From assembly GCA_025642065.1 (NCBI GenBank), contig JAODUP010000145.1, positions 699,001-763,000 on the forward strand: 64,000 nucleotides of DNA, written 5' to 3'. Position 1 is the stretch's first letter; every line of letters starts with the position of its first letter. Below the pieces are notes generated by a model, which was given only the letters and a program-made list of their open reading frames with translations, made no database searches and was not told the DNA's origin. Source of the stretch: Paralvinella palmiformis (Eukaryota > Annelida > Polychaeta > Terebellida > Alvinellidae). The translations under genes were made by a program, and so were the position numbers. This document shows positions 37,901-51,578 of this stretch, piece after piece.

Positions 37901-38603
37901 CACTCAGCACATCCGGGGCATCCACCTCAAGCAGTTCCCTTTCACTTGCTCTAAGTGCCAACAGGGCTTCCGTCGAATGAAGGATATGATGATCCATATG
38001 GAGAAGTGTACTGCTGAGGAGCCAGATAACCTTGAGATGTTCAGCACACCAGTCACATCTCGGCGAGGCCGTGGTGGTGGCCGCTCCTCTGGTAGGTCCA
38101 GCACTCCACGAGTGGGCAGGGGTCGTGGTTGGAGTAGGCGTCGTTCTGAAGATGACGATACTCCAGATACCAGTGATGAAGAAGAAGAGGAGGAGGAGGA
38201 GGATTTCAATGAGGATGATCTTGATGATGAAGAGGAGGACGAGGATGAAGAGGAAGAAGAAGAGCCAGAGGATGAGGAGACACAGGAACAGGATGAGGAA
38301 GGAAAACAACACAATGGCAAGGATGGTGAGGGTAAAGAGGGAGCAAAAGTCTCAAAGTATGAGGAGGAAGACGAGGATGAGGGAGAGCTTTATGAAGAGG
38401 AAGAAGAGGCCACTGGAGATGGCCCACATCAGGAGATTGTACTCACAACAAGTGGCACTGGCGATGGAGCTCTGGAGTTTCAACTGGAGCAAGATGGCAT
38501 GGTAATACCAATTGAAGTTGTCATCGACCAGAATGAAAGCACAGAAGACACAAAGAATGGAGAAACAGTAGCCGAAGTAATTGCCGATGGCACCAAAGAA
38601 TAA
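28329..38603 (+). CDS. Nuclear protein with AT-hook, eight C2H2 zinc fingers and acidic tail
   Basis: Two coding exons, 28329-28521 and 36427-38603, join in phase 1 to give 789 residues; the donor is GGTGGG and the acceptor TTGTAG. Residues 1-65 (MCKGDAAHVLSNVELILPWN onward) are not a domain I know. An AT-hook lies at about 108-116 (KRKRGRPRK). Eight C2H2-type fingers run from Cys354 to about 595; the last has a Cys as final ligand (HMEKC). An Arg/Gly-rich stretch follows at about 607-640 (RRGRGGGRSSGR), then a long Glu/Asp-rich tract at about 640-725 and a polar C terminus. It probably binds DNA in the nucleus. The single 7.9 kb intron holds a pogo/Tigger transposon. All fingers lie in one exon. 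The orthologue is not assigned, and extra small exons in the intron cannot be excluded. Confidence 0.85.
30675..30800. repeat. Possible hAT-type end with ATTAC/GTAAT-rich subterminal sequence
   Basis: CAGGGATGGGTAGTTGATTG, followed by repeated TGTAATC/GATTAC motifs, resembles one end of a hAT transposon. No matching opposite end was found. Similar GATTAC-rich sequence appears at about 48975-49010. Confidence 0.35.
32306..35419 (-). mobile_element. pogo/Tigger-like DNA transposon with TIRs and TA target site
   Basis: The left end TTGTATATACTC, followed by AAGTATAAGTCACA, and the right end (inverted) CTGTATATACTTGCGTATAA, followed by CTATAAGTCACA, form imperfect terminal inverted repeats, each flanked by TA. 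On the minus strand about 32410-32630 encodes SFKFNKCSISNDLDGTENDV, then LWAGQYDPSDTDSNEEGD and a QMFSEES acidic end. This is the characteristic C terminus of Tigger/pogo (DDE_1) transposases. The rest of the transposase is not recognisable, so the copy is inactive. Confidence 0.75.
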
Positions 38604-39619
38604 ATAACCAAAAGTTTGTGCATGTGTATGTGTGTGTTTAATCTGCTGTAATTGTATATCATTAATGAAATATTTGAAGTGGTTACTTTTTACTGGTTTG
38701 CAGCATTTTGAGAATCACTTCGTATCATTTTCATATTCAAACATTCAATTGTTTTACTGGGAAGGTTAAGAGCAGGTATTAGCTGGTGAAAATAGGTGGT
38801 TTTGATGCTTTTGCAATATACGTAATATCTCTGTTATGTCTGCATTGTTATATACATTTAAAATCACAGTGAATCTGCATCATTATATATCTGGAAAATT
38901 TGTACTATGAGCTCAGCTGTCAAGGATACATACTGGGGGGCTTAGTTGTGATAACCAAGTTATTTAATTTTTGGTGTTTATGCACTCAACTAGCAGTATA
39001 TGTAGTAAGATTACTGCTGTTGATAGAATTATTGATAAATTGGATATACATGTTTCATAATGGTTGACCTGTTTCCTGTTATCTGTTTAAACAGTTTAAT
39101 AATGTTGTGTCACTGATTTTCAGGACTCTTTAAAAAGTTGTTTTAGATCACTGTTTTGTACGAAACTTAAATTAGCGCAGTGTTCGTGCAGCATCTGATA
39201 AAGACACATGACCAGCCGTCTATTAGTGATACATATTTATCTCACATACGAAGTAAAGTTTTTTTGGTTTAGATCTGCTCAACACTTGCTGTGGATGCAG
39301 CGTTCTAGTCTACATTTTAATGATTGTAATTAGAGTCAGAACATTTATGTAACGTCATGGAGCAAACGTCAAGGAATAGTTTCTACCCATTTTGTACATA
39401 GCTCAGCAGTATTTAATGTAAGAAACAGCCAGCAAGTGTTGGATTATAACCTTAGCTGAGCACAGGTAGTATCGAGTTTTGTTTATATATTATATATGTA
39501 GATATGAATAATTCACAACTGAACGAGGGCCATGTTCTGATTATAATACAGTTTTCACTTATTTGTGCAGTTCGTGGATGTCGGCTGTAGTTCATATGAT
39601 TCCTCGTATGTTTATCCTG

Positions 39620-39650
<31 letters not shown>

Positions 39651-39805
39651 TATATGTCTGTATATAAATGTCATGCATAAATCAGTTTTAACTATTTTGT
39701 TTTTGCTGTTCCAGGTATACGAACATATAATATCCGATGCTAATTATATTTGATTGTGACCATTGTGTGCACAGAAATTTACAATAAACTGGAATCTGCT
39801 GTGAC
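38604..39805 (+). other. 3'UTR of the zinc-finger gene with candidate poly(A) signal
   Basis: After the TAA at 38601-38603 the sequence is AT-rich with no further coding. AATAAA at 39783-39788 is the clearest signal; earlier cleavage is possible. Confidence 0.45.
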
Positions 39806-39922
39806 AGCTGCAGTTATTACCAGTGATTGCTTATTGTTCGCAAGTATGCACAGATAGTATATAGCAAAAACACTGACTTTCCACATGTTGCATTCTAGTT
39901 GTGTTACATGGCACAGGGTAAT

Positions 39923-39958
<36 letters not shown>
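39620..39958. repeat. (AT)n microsatellites
   Basis: AT runs lie at about 39620-39642 and about 39926-39958 around the presumed 3' end of the zinc-finger transcript. Confidence 0.9.
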
Positions 39959-39960
<2 letters not shown>

Positions 39961-41744
39961 GGCTAGAAAAATGTATCCAATGAATGTGTTTTAATTTACA
40001 AATAACAATGTCCTGATATATATATGTGTATATATAAAGTCCCAATTTAATTTAAATGGTTAGTAAACCAGTTCTATCGGCTAAAAGATTTCAGCCAAAA
40101 AACTAAGTCATTGAAGAGAGAATATGTTGTCATTGTCAGTGCCTTGAAAATAATCGACAGCATCTAGATGTATGATCCTGTACTGCATCCTTTTATTTAC
40201 TGACGTGATCCTGACAACCAGATATTTAGTTCTAAGCACTGCACTACATCTGGAAATTTCTTAGACCAATTTAAAACACGAGTGCATTTGTATCAGCATT
40301 TACAGTGAGATCAAATTAGTCCTGACTCATCTGCTCGGCATATGTTGGCTAACGATTACAGACTTGAGAAGTGTAATTAGAGCAGAACCACAATAAGAAC
40401 CTTTACTGCATCGTCATACCAACGGGCAACTAGGCCCCGGGATGTCCAACTTTCACAACTGAAGGTTTATATTGTCCTGACTTGATACAGTGATAAAACG
40501 ATCTGCGTGAACAGACAGTGTTCGCGCAATCTCGAAAAGGACCTTGAATGGGAAGGTGGCAGATCAAATATATTACTCCGTGACTGAGGACAGCTGGACT
40601 TAACTCCCCAGGAGGTATTCTAGCTGGTTTTCGATGTTTTGAAGAGCAGTCCCGGTAGAGCTGGTCTTTACTAGTAACAGTTCCAACTTCAGTGTGTGTG
40701 ATCTCACAAGATTTTCACTCGGCTCACCTCCCGCGTTCGCTCTGTAAAACGAAAGCGGGAATCAGTATTTAAAACAGAATTTGTCTTTAAATTGGAAATT
40801 CAGTGCAGCCAAAAATTTGTGCTTCTTGGTGTCGCAACAAAAGATGGTGTTGATCCTTGTTGCGAAAACATTCCTATTTGCTGATGACCTGACATGTAGG
40901 TCGGCAGATGCTAACATAAAATGCTCCACGGTGAGATTATCGGAAATCCAAGCCCAACGCAGCAAAAAAGCCACTGGGCATAACAATTAAGGCCTCATTA
41001 ACCCGGTACTTAACTGCAATTGAAGTCCATCCACCCTGTGTTCAATGACCTGTGGTCAACGGGCTTGTCTATAACCTTTGTGATAGCGTACACAAAGTTT
41101 TGTAAGCTATGTCACATGGTTAATCTACCGCAGTATATTTTCGCATAGACGGTTGCTACTATCGTGGCTTCTTTTCCATCGCTTTTAACACTGTCGGATA
41201 TAAATTCACTAGAAGAAACGTCATGATGCTAGTTTGTCTCGAGTTCCGGAAGGGAATAGAACTCCAGTAACTAGCTTGGATTTATAGACCTTCAATGTTT
41301 GCGTAGTATAATTTACTACTGGAACCGATTGTTCGGAAAGTCGTAACAATAAATACCCCCACATACACACACAGATACGTCTCCAGGTTTTAGCATATCA
41401 ATATTCATAATTAAAGTCTGACAAGGTGCCTATATTTTTGCTGAACCCCTAATCAGATACTGGCTGATCGATGACCGGGGTCGCCGAGTGCAATCTGAAA
41501 TGAATTAATTACAGTCAATAATCAACGAATCACATTCTATACAAACATTCCAATGTTTGTTCATGTCAGGTGAGTATACCTTTATATGTGAACACGTCCT
41601 TAATTCCCCAAAGCTTATAAGTAATCGAACGGAGGGTCGTGAAATATATTTACTTTATAAAAACTAATCCGGTTCAGCATTGACAGTCGTTGTTCCACGG
41701 TATACGCAAGCTGCTTAATTCGTTCAGTGTCTGCATGCTCTATA

Positions 41745-41830
41745 TATTCGAATTATTATTATTATATACCATGTTTATATAGCACTCTTAATAAAATACA
41801 TCATGTTCGAAAGTGCTTTACAATCCTAGA
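41745..41830 (-). mobile_element. 3' tail of a CR1/jockey-like LINE
   Basis: On the minus strand AAAGCACTTTCGAACATGAT, followed by GTGCTATATAAACATGGTAT and an (AAT)n tail, matches the 3' ends of the LINE copies at 2690-3575 and 58020-59830. Heavily 5'-truncated. Confidence 0.7.
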
Positions 41831-42191
41831 CATGTAAATTTTTTTAAATGATATGTTAAAAATATACATTTACCATAAAATGTAATATTACAGTATATAC
41901 CGGTGATTATAGTATTATGACATACGTGGTAATATGATAAGAGAAAAAAAACATAACCAACTAAACTAAATCATTATAAGATTATTTCCAACTAATATTG
42001 ACTAGAAGATAAAATAAGATATAAACCTGTTATATTTTCACATTATTGAGAATGACCAGATTTGTTGAAATGGCCATATAGTGGACTTGAAAATAATGAG
42101 TTTTTGTAATGTCTCGAATCAGGGTTAATATACATGTATATGTTAAAATATGTTTTCGGTCACTATAAGGCATCAGGTTAATTAGCGTTTC

Positions 42192-42277
42192 CATTGGCTA
42201 GCAATTATAAAAGCCGTTTAATTATCACCAGCTATAGTTATAGCTGCAGGTGATAAACGGTTTTTGCTAGCCAAATG
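42192..42277. mobile_element. Small foldback element
   Basis: CATTGGCTAGCAA...AAAGCCGTTTAATTATCACC is followed, after an 8-13 bp loop, by GGTGATAAACGGTTTTTGCT and AGCCAAATG. It is a near-palindrome of about 86 bp with no coding capacity. Confidence 0.6.
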
Positions 42278-42651
42278 TATAGTTCTAGAATACGTGCCTA
42301 TATATGTACACTTATATCATTCATCCATTAAACTCTTAATTATTTCCTACACATAAATTAATAGCAGAATTAAGCTTTGTTTAGGTAGAAGGGAAAAGGA
42401 TGTTCAGGTGTGGTATAAATAAGATATCTCCTAAAACATTCTTATGGCTATTATTAGCATCCGACGCCGATATCTCGGTGATAGCAAGTACATATGGACA
42501 CCTGATTTTAGCTCTCAAAGGAAGTTTGTGGGGGGGGGGGGATTTTATAATCCTGTTTTATATGGCGTATTTATTAAATATGATCGTTTTCCGAACATCT
42601 GTGAAATCTGCTCTTAATTGTAGAAAATGGCTGAAATGGCAGTTATTTTAA

Positions 42652-42925
42652 GAGACTTAATTTTTAGCTACCTCAACTGAGGGAGACGCATATGGATGGT
42701 CTAATTGTTATTTACTGCTTCACCACTATAGGAATTATATTTCTAAGCTAATTTAGAATTTACGATGGATGGCATATTCGGCGGAGAAAACGTTGCCTGG
42801 TTGGATAAAAAACTCCCCCTACTGTAGTGACCACGGGCAGGATTCAAACCTCCGACCTCCCACACAGCATGGCCATGAATAAGAAAGTCATACGCTTTTA
42901 CCCACTATAGGTCATAGTGGCGATT
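42652..42925 (-). mobile_element. SINE family C, minus-strand copy
   Basis: Reads AGCTACCTCAACTGAGGGAG, ATTTACGATGGATGGCATAT, GGCGGAGAAAACGTTGCC, ending with GGGCAGGATTCAAACCTCCG (inverted B box) and the A-box region TTACCCACTATAGGTC. Confidence 0.8.
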
Positions 42926-43139
42926 CTAATGTTAACAATGAATACAAAAAACCAGGTCGGACCTTAATATGGATGAAAAGCAGGTGCTTTCTGTCCAAAA
43001 CCAATTCATTCAGTAATAAATCATGATCGTCTGCATAAACAAAATTTGACCACAGCACCGAAATAGCCTCAAGGAAAAAATTAAATTATGACGTCAACTG
43101 ATCAAGGTAAGCCGGTATTACGTATCCTTCTTTACCTGT

Positions 43140-43650
43140 CTAGGTGGGCGGCCTACTGCATTTGATACAGTTGACCATAATGTACTTTTCCCCTAGCTTC
43201 TGTTTATCAAGTAAAGTACTTCAGTGCTTTCAATCCCATTTGGAATAGTGCTTTCAAAGGTGTATATTCTGTTCATGGGAAGTTTTTTCTGATATAATAT
43301 ATATATATATATGTGTGTGTGCGTCTGTTTTGTAATTTGTATCTACTGTACGACATAATTCAGTTCTTAAGTTGGCCTTTCATTTTCAGAATGCGCACAC
43401 GTCGCGATATGGCATTAAATATTTAACTTGTTGCTGATAACACGCATCTGTCCATATATCACAAGAATCTTCACTTTGAGTTCAATTTCTCATCTTCTTT
43501 GAACACCTTGCAACATTTTATTGCAGATAATCCGGTCGCTATAGATGACTCCGAATGTTCTCAAATTAAATGAAGATAAGTGTCTGAAATGCATTCAGTA
43601 TAACACAGCTGGTTCATGTCAAAAACTCTAGTTGATTCGTTGATAGAAAC
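43140..43650 (+). mobile_element. LINE fragment (central reverse transcriptase)
   Basis: Broken plus frames give TAFDTVDHNVLFS, then VADNTHLSIS, a degenerate version of the YADD catalytic motif region, and MTPNVLKLNEDKCLKC. These match the fingers/palm part of a CR1/jockey-like polymerase. Inactive. Confidence 0.65.
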
Positions 43651-44764
43651 TGGTGGCGAGATATAAATGTTTATTTATGGTCGAGTACAATAACAAACCG
43701 TGTATTTGGCGGGGACTATTATTATATTATGACTTGAAGAAATGTACGACTTCCATTATGATAGGCTAAATCCGCAAACCCTAGGTTTTTATCATTATGA
43801 TCATTCTATTTACCAGCATTCAGTGCAGTACAACCCCCCCCCCCACACACACACACGATGCTATGTCATCATCAGATCCATTTCCCAAACAAAGCACCGA
43901 CTCAGATGTAAACCTTCGTTCCATATAATGACTTAACCTATAACTAACAAATACATCTGTTGTTTTCTAGGTTGTGTACCATGTTATCACAAAGGTAGGA
44001 TGCGTTTTCAAAACGACAGTTCATTTGTTCGAAGTCCTTTGGTTTGTCGTCATCTGATTCCAAGAGTACCGGATGGCCATTCTCTCTTCTAAATCTGATG
44101 GTTCAAATACTAGCTAGTACGAGGCTCTAGCTCAAATTAAGTCTTGTCTGCGTTTGACATTTTGCTTTAAAAGATGTTAAAAATATTCTTGCCATTGAAA
44201 ATCATTTCAAAACATAAAAATGCCCTATTATTGTATAATTTATTATTTAATTCAATAGGCTGAAAATGACTAAACATTAGGTGACTGTATTGTGTTTTTC
44301 CCATATACAGACTCAACAGCCTGGTTTATTATATTACAACAGTTAGAGTATCCACAAAAAATCCACATGGTGAAATGTTCATGGATTACTTCATCACCCA
44401 AGTATGTCACACACCCAAGTTATATTTCAATTCCAAATTTTACCCATTTAGTTAAAAAATATTATGCCGTGTTGAACATTCATGAATGTCATGGCTTTGC
44501 CTGTCATGTCATCAATGACATGGACAATTACATTTATATATGAAAAAAGATGTGCACAACATTTGTTTTGTTATAAAACGTGAAGATTGTTTTTGTGTCG
44601 CTTTTTATAACATCAAACCTTCAATACATACACAATATAACTTTGTAATGCTGAATTCAGAATAACTAAAGCTATAAATAGTTATTGAATTTATGACTAG
44701 CCACACTGCAAACATTCGTTTCGGGATGCGCTGAAAACATGAATTTGATTTTTATTGGATACCT

Positions 44765-45055
44765 CAAAAGGAATGGCCGAAACGGCAGCTATTTTTAAGT
44801 GGCTTAGCTACCTCAAATGAGGGAGATGGATGTGGTCTGTAATTTACTGCTTCACCATGGACTAATTCTAAATTAAATTACAATTTACAATAGATGGGAT
44901 GGTTGGCGGAGAAACCTTGCCAATTGCCTGAAAAACTCCTCCGAATATAATGCCACAGCCGGGATTCGAACCTCTGACCTCCTGCATGGGATGACCGTGA
45001 GTAAGAAAGTCCTATGCTCTTACCCATTAAGCCATAGACTATGGCTATACTTATG
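44765..45055 (-). mobile_element. SINE family C, minus-strand copy
   Basis: Reads TTAGCTACCTCAAATGAGGG, GGTTGGCGGAGAAACCTTGC, and an inverted head with GCCGGGATTCGAACCTCTGA and TTACCCATTAAGCCATAG. Confidence 0.82.
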
Positions 45056-46138
45056 GCAAAGGAGCTTGTTCATCATTTGTTTTTATACCACCCGTTTAAG
45101 TTGGAGCCACTGTTAACAATGTGTCATGTTTTTTTAATGTTTATTCTTTTCTGTTTGGAGTACAAATATACTGATGAGACAATAAAATGTTTGATTACGT
45201 CATTGCTTTGAACAGAACTGTCCACAATAAGTATGTCTTTACATAACATTACTCACAAGATATTACCAACAACATACACTTACATATTGTATTGTACATA
45301 AAGCATGCTCTAGGCAGCCAACATGTAATCAGTTATTGTAATTATTTCAATTACTCGTACATATATTTCATTTTCAGGATTATTGTTACATTTTAGTAAA
45401 TGATGACTATATTAATACGTTTGCATGACTGTATCAAGAATAAGTTAAAAATTACATTCATCACCGTTTAAATGAATGCATACACAAATGCTTACTTTAA
45501 TCAGTTCATTAAATATAATATGCATGATTAAAATGATTGATGCACACACACACACACATAATTTTCTATACAATCAAATTACTAAACATTATTTCTCAAG
45601 AATGTTTTCAATGTGTCATCAGTTTATGCTTTAACTCACATTATTCAAAGATTCCACACACATTGCTATTCAATGAGCAAGCTAGTATTTAGGCAGGCAT
45701 GGTAGCAAAATTATGTTTTGCTTAAAACAATGACTATCAGAATGACAACAACACACCAATAAAGATGACAATAACAGGTATTCACTACCTATGATGCAGT
45801 TCTTACGTATAACACATATTTCAGCAGTAATATACACAAGTTTCATTAATTCACAGGTTTATTCTAGCAAAACACCACACAATTGAGATCAACTGTTGTA
45901 TAATGTAATGAAATATCTAATATCCTGTTTGGTATGCTGAAGCATCACAAAAAGGGATGTTATGGTATACAAGCATACCACAAATACACTACTGATGATA
46001 ATACTACATGTCATGAATGAAAAGTCGCAATTTACCACCAGAAATTAGTATAACAGGTATTAAAAGACAATCGGATATAAGGATATTATGTGTATAAAAC
46101 GTCTGCAATTTGAACGTAATGACGAGAAAAAGTTGCAA

Positions 46139-49100
46139 TTAGTGGCAAGAACTTGTTGAATAAATCATGTTTCTTTGGAAGTAAACTTTCTTGGAATTCT
46201 GTAATATCCCTGGTTGATGCTGAACCTGTTCAAAACAATATAGCAAATAGTTTCATCTCTAAACCTAAACAGCAGCCGACATCAAAGATAATTTCTCTGG
46301 TGCCACTTCTGATGAATATGAAATATAGATATAGTGTACACCACTTTTGGGAAGTGACCACCGTAGAAGAACACCAAACGTCATAATAAGCAGAACATAT
46401 AGATGAGATAGGTAATTTTGTTTAAAAACTACTTTTTAAATTGAGATGAAATTAGAGCAGTACAAAAGGGTAAACGTTTGGTGCTGATTAAATGCTGCAG
46501 ACAATATAAATGAATAATTTCAAATGGTAACACAAGCAAAGCAAAGTGGTTAATCAGCAATGAATTAACTGGATGACGGAGCTGTATTTCTACAAATACA
46601 CAACAAACATATTCTTCTGAGAATTCATATAAACATACAAATTTATTATAAGTATAGAAAATACTACACTGGTGATTACAATAAGCCACAAAGACTACAT
46701 CTTCTTTAATATAGTAACTGTTGAAAAATACATGATTTCTGCCTATCAGGCCATTGTTTTTTGAATACTTGTTTTACGGAAAATTAAAACAAAATTCACT
46801 GAAAACATAGGATTGGTCGGGAAAAAAACACAACAATATTTTGTATAACATTATATCCTTCCGTTATTTGGGATTTGACAATCTCTCCAATAGTTTTTTC
46901 TTTCTTCTTTTTTGGCCTTATTATTTTCTTTTTGTTGCTAATCATAAGTGAAAAGTAAAAAATAGACATGTCACTGTCAGCACTGGCATGAGTCACCATC
47001 TTTCCAAAGGATTCTTTTAATAAGCTTACACCCGATATTCCATATATCTGTTATGCGAATCCGACCAAAAAATGGAATACATTTAAACGTAAGAGTGTGT
47101 ACGATCTGCCACAAAACCGATCTTTCCATGTAGCGATTGGTGTGAATCGGACTGTTGAATCCCACATGGATACTGCAGGCGGGGGGGGGGGTGTCACTTA
47201 ACAACGGTCCCACTCCATGAGGCTGTTTAGTGCGCGGGTCAAGGAAGACAAAATGAGCGACTTGTGCTAATACCTAGTTATAGGTAGTATTTCGATTTGT
47301 TGTTGTTTCAAAAAGATATAGGAGAAGTGGGGAGGCTCGACCAGGCTGGGAGAATCAACCACAACATTAAAACCCAATTTGTTATTTATTACAATTAATA
47401 GTTTTAACCTGGAACATAATATATCACTGAATAATTGTTTTCTGTTTACTCTGAAGCAATTTGCAACAATACACCACCAAAACAATTAGTGGTCGTATCA
47501 AAATTTGAACTTTTGTCGATAGGCGTCAACATTTCAAAAGTCTACACATATATATATGTGTGTGTGTGGTCCATCCGCCCCGCACTGTATGTGTTTGACT
47601 GTGCCCAACAGGCGACAGCCAGGCGTTTCAACAAGACAAGCCCTGCACTGTGGTCGAACTTCCACTCCAGCCACTTTGCTTATATAAATAACCTTTACGA
47701 CATTGAATTGGGTCACAAATCACGTGATGAATGCCTTATTAGGTACATTAAACATTGAGGGACCGGTAGAAAAGTACTTCTTGCTAATTGCTGTATCACG
47801 TATACTAAGATCAAACCATTGAAGTGTAAGGTGGTCGAACCTACCCACTTCTCCCCTAAAGTAATCGAGTAAATTTTAGGTCAGTAGCTACTGGGGAAAA
47901 CCTATGGTGGGTTTGTAAAACAAGTATTCAAAAAACTTTACCATGATTAATATGCTAATCATGTGAAACTATAAAACAGCCATAAGTAGGCTGGCTGGCT
48001 TAGTGCAATGCCGTTTACTCATACAACACCATGTTAGTTATCAGAAGAATATTTCCTTTATTGTGACTTTATACAAATATATCATAATAATCCATTATAG
48101 GTAATAAATCTGTTTAAAATAAACTATTCATTTTTGAAGGTTCATTTCCAAAATGGGTAATAATGAGAATTGTTTAGGTACCATGGAACATAATATAAAA
48201 ACAAAAGCCATGTGAGAGTTTCCATGAAATTGGAACACAAACTCCAAAATTAGAAAATCTTACCTGGTCAAACCACCTACTTAGATGTAAATGTTTTTGC
48301 TTGTCATAAAAGCTCATCTCACTCTGAAAATGTATCATACCAATAGGAAAATTTACAACTTATTAAATGATGAAAATCAGCCATGGATCTTAAAATACAA
48401 TAGGTTTTACTCTACATCACACATTAGTATATTGCATGCATAATTTAAATCAGAGCTTTTCGTGTACATACAATAATACTGTACAATCCAAGGAAAAGAA
48501 CCACATCGGCTATTGTACAATAAAATCCAACCAGATAAACTCTGTCTGATAGGTAGGTATCTAACTCCTGAAAGATTATCAAAATGTTTGTTATATACCT
48601 GCAGCTTACGTTGAAAATAGACACATGTCCTGGCATTCAAATTTTATACTATGCTAAATGATTACAAATGTTAAAAATAAATGTGAGTATCAGATATCGC
48701 AATCAAAAATATTTATATTAGTTACATACATGCATACACACACACACATACACACCTTGAGTACAGCAAGGTGATGCCCTTCTTGTATTGCACTTTCTAA
48801 CTGTGTAACTCTGTACTCTAGCCACTGGTCAACCAATGCCCGATCTTCAGCAGAATGGCCTGTAAAATATAAATATGGACAGACAAGTAAGCAGTGGTTG
48901 AAATGCAAAGCATACTAATTTCTAAACCAATTTCACTTTTGAAATATTATTGCAAGAAAACATCAGAGATGGAGCGATTACAATACAATGTAATCGAATA
49001 CGAGTAGGATTACTTTGAAGATGCATGAATATGATGTATATAAACTATATAAATAATTATTATCACCTAGCAAGTCTTTCATCATGCTTTTCCTGGATAA

Positions 49101-51531
49101 ATACTTTACAGCAGAGACCAGGCCTGTCACCTTATGTCCATTTTGGTCATGTAAAACTACAGCCTGTATCAGCAAAAGAAAGGGGAATAATGCGTTTAAT
49201 TTACAGTATTTGGAAAAGATTTAAACAGACTGTCCACAGCAAAGACCAAATGCTTATATACATATACAAAATAAAATGATTAAAGAATAAAACAAATATA
49301 TAATTAAACTTTTACTACCAGATAATGTACAAACATGTGATCCTCGTGAGTTATGGACAATTCATCAGTTATTATTTCTGTTATTTATTCCTGCAAATAC
49401 ATTACTAATTTCATCATAATAGACAATTTCCCTGATGTCCATGATCCAGATATCTACTGTGGTTTGCGGGACAGTGAAGTTGTGTACATAGTGAAGTAGC
49501 ATGGAACAAGAAGTGTAATTGTTTGTAATTTTATGTTTTGGGGGATTCACAGAACTAAATCGATCCACCAGTTCTTGTATCAGTTTCATTAAATATAACG
49601 TAGTCAACTTTCATCATTCGAGACGGCTGAAGCTGTGAAGTAATGACTGTTGGATGGCAAGTCAGATCTTATGGCGATAAAATAATAATATCAGCTAAAG
49701 AACAGTATGAATTTAAACATTATGAAAATATGATTATCTTAAATATTTAAGTTTCAATAAAATTAAGGCTCGTGTTCTAACAAAATAACAAAACTATCAT
49801 TGTTTAAAACAATTCTATTCAGACCTTCCAATATGGTTAAAGACCATTCATTTTTTTCAAAGGCTGTCTGAGTTACAACTAATTTCACTCATACACTATG
49901 GTGCTAAATATTACATATTAAAATTAAGGGATGGTTAATTTGAAACTACAGTTACGTATGCAATAAAATATAAAGTTGCAGAAAAATGACATTACTGAAA
50001 TAAATCAAGTTGGGAACTGTAATAAACATGTTATCAATGATATATCAAACCTAATGTGATCTCAGAATTGGTGAAGGGAATGTTTTTATCAGATGGTTCA
50101 GCGAGCCTGGTGAAATGTCCGCAAATGGACATTCTCTAGACGGAGCGGAAATTGTCTATTGCAAAACTTTTAATACAAAAACTCAAACTGGTTTGGAAGA
50201 ACTGATTCAATTCAAAAATATCTCCTGACCAAAACAGCCTCAAACAAAAACGATCAATGCCTAGTTGACATGAAATATGCCCAGAACTGGGCAATTTTAT
50301 TTCCAGACGGGAAAATATAAATTTGTTCAGTGGATTGGCTATGGCTATACTGCCAATTTGCAATGGGTAAATGCTACATATTGGCACTCAAGTGTATAGA
50401 AGCAAACCATGTAGTACCCGCTCTACTAAAGTAATTCTAAAAAGAACAGGTTGGGCTGAAATAACTGGCATTCTGGTGTCAGGAATTTCATGCTTATTGC
50501 ACCTTCTAAAAATAGAAAGTTCCCATTGTGCTGTTTATTAGAAGTATATTATTACATCTTTAGGTTAAAGTAGTGTCAAAATATATGGAAAGTAACACTG
50601 ACCATGAAGGTATATCAATTATACTCATATTAGAGGCAGTACAATGAGTAAATGTAAGTGTTGCTGTTTTACGCCCACTTTTGCAGAGGGGGATAATGTA
50701 TGGCTATCCAGATTTAATTAACATACTCTAAGAAATATGTGTTGTTTTGAGAGGGTAACTCTAGAGCACAATGTTAAAATACTGTAGATATCTGCTGTGC
50801 TAGAATATAACTTTAAAAGTGTTATCACTCTGCAAAGTAATTTGTAGATCCAGATGGATGGATGGATGGATGAATGTTGCTTAATGACACATCGACACAA
50901 TTTAGGCCATTCAGTGTCCTAGAACGTTTGGGATTTGTACTTCCGATCATCACTTGTGTATGCATGCTGCAAACATTCTTAATTCCTGAATATAATGCCA
51001 AGGGCTTGAGCTAAGTGAATGGCACACCCCTTTTGCTCATCATGATGATATGGACTTTCAAGGGCCCTCCACATCCGTTCTTCAAGTAGATCCATTTGAA
51101 ATGTTAGTTTATTTATAGTTTTTGTTTGTTATAAAATTATTTATATATTCTGTAATTTGTAATGAGTCAATAGCAACACAAAAACAAACTGTTTATTTTC
51201 TATGTTTTTAAGTTAATTATTCTGTGAATGATCTATAACATTAGACTGTTACATTAAATGGATTTTGCAATTCAACTGAATTAAATTATATTCAGTCAAG
51301 TGAGACCATTTCGAGCTCAGCTCCATACCAACTCGACCCACATAGACTAACCTACTCAGCCCTTGCTCATGCACAACGCAGGAGTCAAACAAATGAGAGA
51401 GAAAGTTCATTGATTAACAACTTGTTTACTCTCAAATAGAAAATATTCAGCTCGAAATGATTATATACGCCTACCATCTATATGAGAATAATACATGCTG
51501 TGACAAATTACTCCACCTCTTCAACATTATT

Positions 51532-51578
<47 letters not shown>

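Larger units (their letters stand above)
39806..46138. other. Intergenic spacer between the zinc-finger gene and EEF1E1
   Basis: AT-rich spacer with a foldback element (42192-42277), LINE pieces (41745-41830, 43140-43650) and two SINE C copies. EEF1E1 is transcribed towards this spacer; a TTTATT at 45858-45863 is a possible poly(A) signal for it. No gene recognised. Confidence 0.65.

Noticed and set aside
37041..38505. Several long ORFs opposite or out of frame with the zinc-finger exon
   Set aside because: Shadows of the coding frame and of its acidic Glu/Asp repeat tract; no independent features.
47435..47758. 107-codon plus ORF
   Set aside because: No domain. It overlaps a short motif (GCGTTTCAACAAGACAAG-like) also present near 62790, so it is probably repeat-derived.
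51290..51460. Inverted repeat CATTTCGAGCT / AGCTCGAAATG about 140 bp apart
   Set aside because: Only 11-12 bp, no target duplication, no clear borders.
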